Below are positions 6,857 through 7,710 of a stretch of DNA of 7,710 nucleotides, in pieces; position 1 is the stretch's first letter, and each line of letters starts with the position of its first letter. The stretch lies in assembly GCA_018262385.1 (NCBI GenBank), contig JAGSPQ010000135.1, positions 1-7,710 on the forward strand, written 5' to 3'. The DNA comes from Myxococcaceae bacterium (lineage in GTDB: Bacteria; Myxococcota; Myxococcia; Myxococcales; Myxococcaceae). The notes below the pieces were generated by a model that was not told the origin of the DNA, did no database searches, and worked only from the letters and a program-made list of their open reading frames with translations. The position numbers and the translations under genes were made by a program.

Positions 6857-7710
6857 ATGACCACCGCCGCCGCAGAGACGTTCGATCCCCAGCTCCTCCG
6901 TCTGCTTCGCGCGGCGCCCTGGCGCACGATCGAGAAGCGCTTCCTGATCATTCTCGTCGGCTCGATCGCGCTGCACGTGCTGTTCGCCAGCTACATCGCC
7001 GCCCAGCCGATGCCGGTGACCGAAGAGCGATTCGACGAGCTTCAAGATCGGTTCGCCGGGCGAGTCACCCTCCCCCCGCTGCTGCCGATTCCGAAAGCCC
7101 CGGTCGCGCTCGCGCCGAGCGTGCGGCCGACCGCGCCGACGATCTCGCGCGCGCCGGTGAAGCCGGTCGACCGGACCCAGGTCGCCCGGGCGGCGGTGGT
7201 GAAGATCCTCGGCTCCGCGGGGCCCGGCGGAGTGTTCAGCGATCTGCTCGACGCCCCGGTCGACGAGATCGCCCACGCACTGGACGGCGCGAAGGCGGTG
7301 CGCGTCACCGCCAGCGTCGATCCGACTGCGCCGAAGGGCCCCGCCACCGGCGAGACGGCGACGATCGAGCGGCTGGGCACCGCGGGAGTGAGGCAGGTCG
7401 CGATTGGCACCCGTTTCGACAAGGCGCCGGCCACTGCCGTCCCGGGGACGATCGTGGTCGACGATCCGGACGAGCTTGATCCCCGCGTGCTCCAGCAGTT
7501 CATCACCGCGCGCCGAGCCGCGGTGCAGAGCTGCTACGAGCGCGCGCTTCACCACAACCCGGCGATGAAGGGCGGCAAGGTGGTGCTCCGGATGGCGATC
7601 GGCACCGGGGGCCGGGTGAGCGGCCTGCGCGTGGAAGAGGACACCCTCGGCTCAGACGCGGTCGCCAGCTGCATGAGCACCCTGATGAGCCGGTGGATCT
7701 TCCCGGTCTC
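6857..7710 (+). CDS. GltG-like TonB-domain membrane protein without FHA domain (3' partial)
   Basis: The frame stays open to the right edge, giving 284 complete codons. About 28 cytoplasmic residues with several Arg/Lys precede one membrane span (about 29-49). The span is followed by YIAAQPMP...FDELQDRFAG, almost the same membrane exit as GltG (YIACQPMP...DELPDRFAK). The periplasmic part has a Pro-rich stretch (72-103), VVKILGSAGPGG (114-125) and the AgmX/PglI C-terminal domain: SCYERAL, GKVVLRMAI, ASCM and W.FPV, with Cys226 and Cys272. The last strands of the domain lie beyond the edge. By hand alignment about 32 of 68 residues match GltG in this domain. It is a paralogue of GltG that likely also couples the inner membrane to periplasmic Glt parts. 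ATG 6857 is chosen, with a weak GGA five bases upstream; GTG 6842 is also in frame, and TAA at 6827 blocks anything earlier. I do not assign a symbol. Confidence 0.82.
   Translation, partial: MTTAAAETFDPQLLRLLRAAPWRTIEKRFLIILVGSIALHVLFASYIAAQPMPVTEERFDELQDRFAGRVTLPPLLPIPKAPVALAPSVRPTAPTISRAPVKPVDRTQVARAAVVKILGSAGPGGVFSDLLDAPVDEIAHALDGAKAVRVTASVDPTAPKGPATGETATIERLGTAGVRQVAIGTRFDKAPATAVPGTIVVDDPDELDPRVLQQFITARRAAVQSCYERALHHNPAMKGGKVVLRMAIGTGGRVSGLRVEEDTLGSDAVASCMSTLMSRWIFPV

Noticed and set aside
6788..7555. 255-codon open frame on the - strand
   Set aside because: It is antisense to the second GltG-type gene, whose membrane span and C-terminal domain are clearly recognisable; the antisense product is Arg/Gly/Asp-rich with no domain.

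Overview
The window is high-GC (roughly two thirds GC by eye) with strong G/C preference at third codon positions. All recognisable genes lie on the + strand. Content and order match the envelope part of the Glt (gliding transducer) cluster of Myxococcota, known in Myxococcus xanthus as gltD(agmU)-gltE(aglT)-gltF-gltG(pglI). The source is therefore very probably a myxobacterium or a relative in Myxococcota. Related clusters also occur in species not known to glide, and M. xanthus has a paralogous set (nfs) that works in spore-coat assembly. Gene identity here is more secure than the claim that the organism glides.

Layout: (1) 2-3352, a very large TPR protein (GltD/AgmU type), cut by the left edge, so its signal peptide is not seen. 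(2) 3349-5136, a TPR lipoprotein (GltE/AglT type) joined to gltD by an ATGA stop/start overlap and carrying a long TolA-like Lys/Ala helix. (3) 5145-5399, a short secreted protein (GltF type). (4) 5400-5471, a 72-base AT-richer spacer with a stem-loop. (5) 5472-6791, GltG: a cytoplasmic FHA-like domain, one membrane span, a charged and Gly-rich periplasmic stalk, and the AgmX/PglI TonB-like C-terminal domain. (6) 6792-6856, a spacer with two consecutive short stem-loops. (7) 6857-7710, a second GltG-type protein with no FHA domain, cut by the right edge. Spacing suggests one transcript with an internal control point before each GltG-type gene. No gene-free stretch exceeds about 75 bases.

Together the products form a chain across the envelope. 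The two GltG-type proteins are anchored in the inner membrane and reach into the periplasm with TonB-like tails. GltD and GltF are expected in the periplasm, and GltE is tethered to the outer membrane with a helix long enough to reach inward. In M. xanthus such proteins link the AglRQS proton-driven motor in the inner membrane to outer-membrane Glt components. No motor, regulator or outer-membrane barrel gene is inside this window.

The system is a known one rather than a new one. The points most worth a second look are the tandem GltG pair with different N-termini, the FHA-like domain lacking phosphopeptide-binding residues, the TolA-like tail on GltE, the similar KL..DDK ends of GltD and GltE, and the stem-loops before both GltG-type genes.
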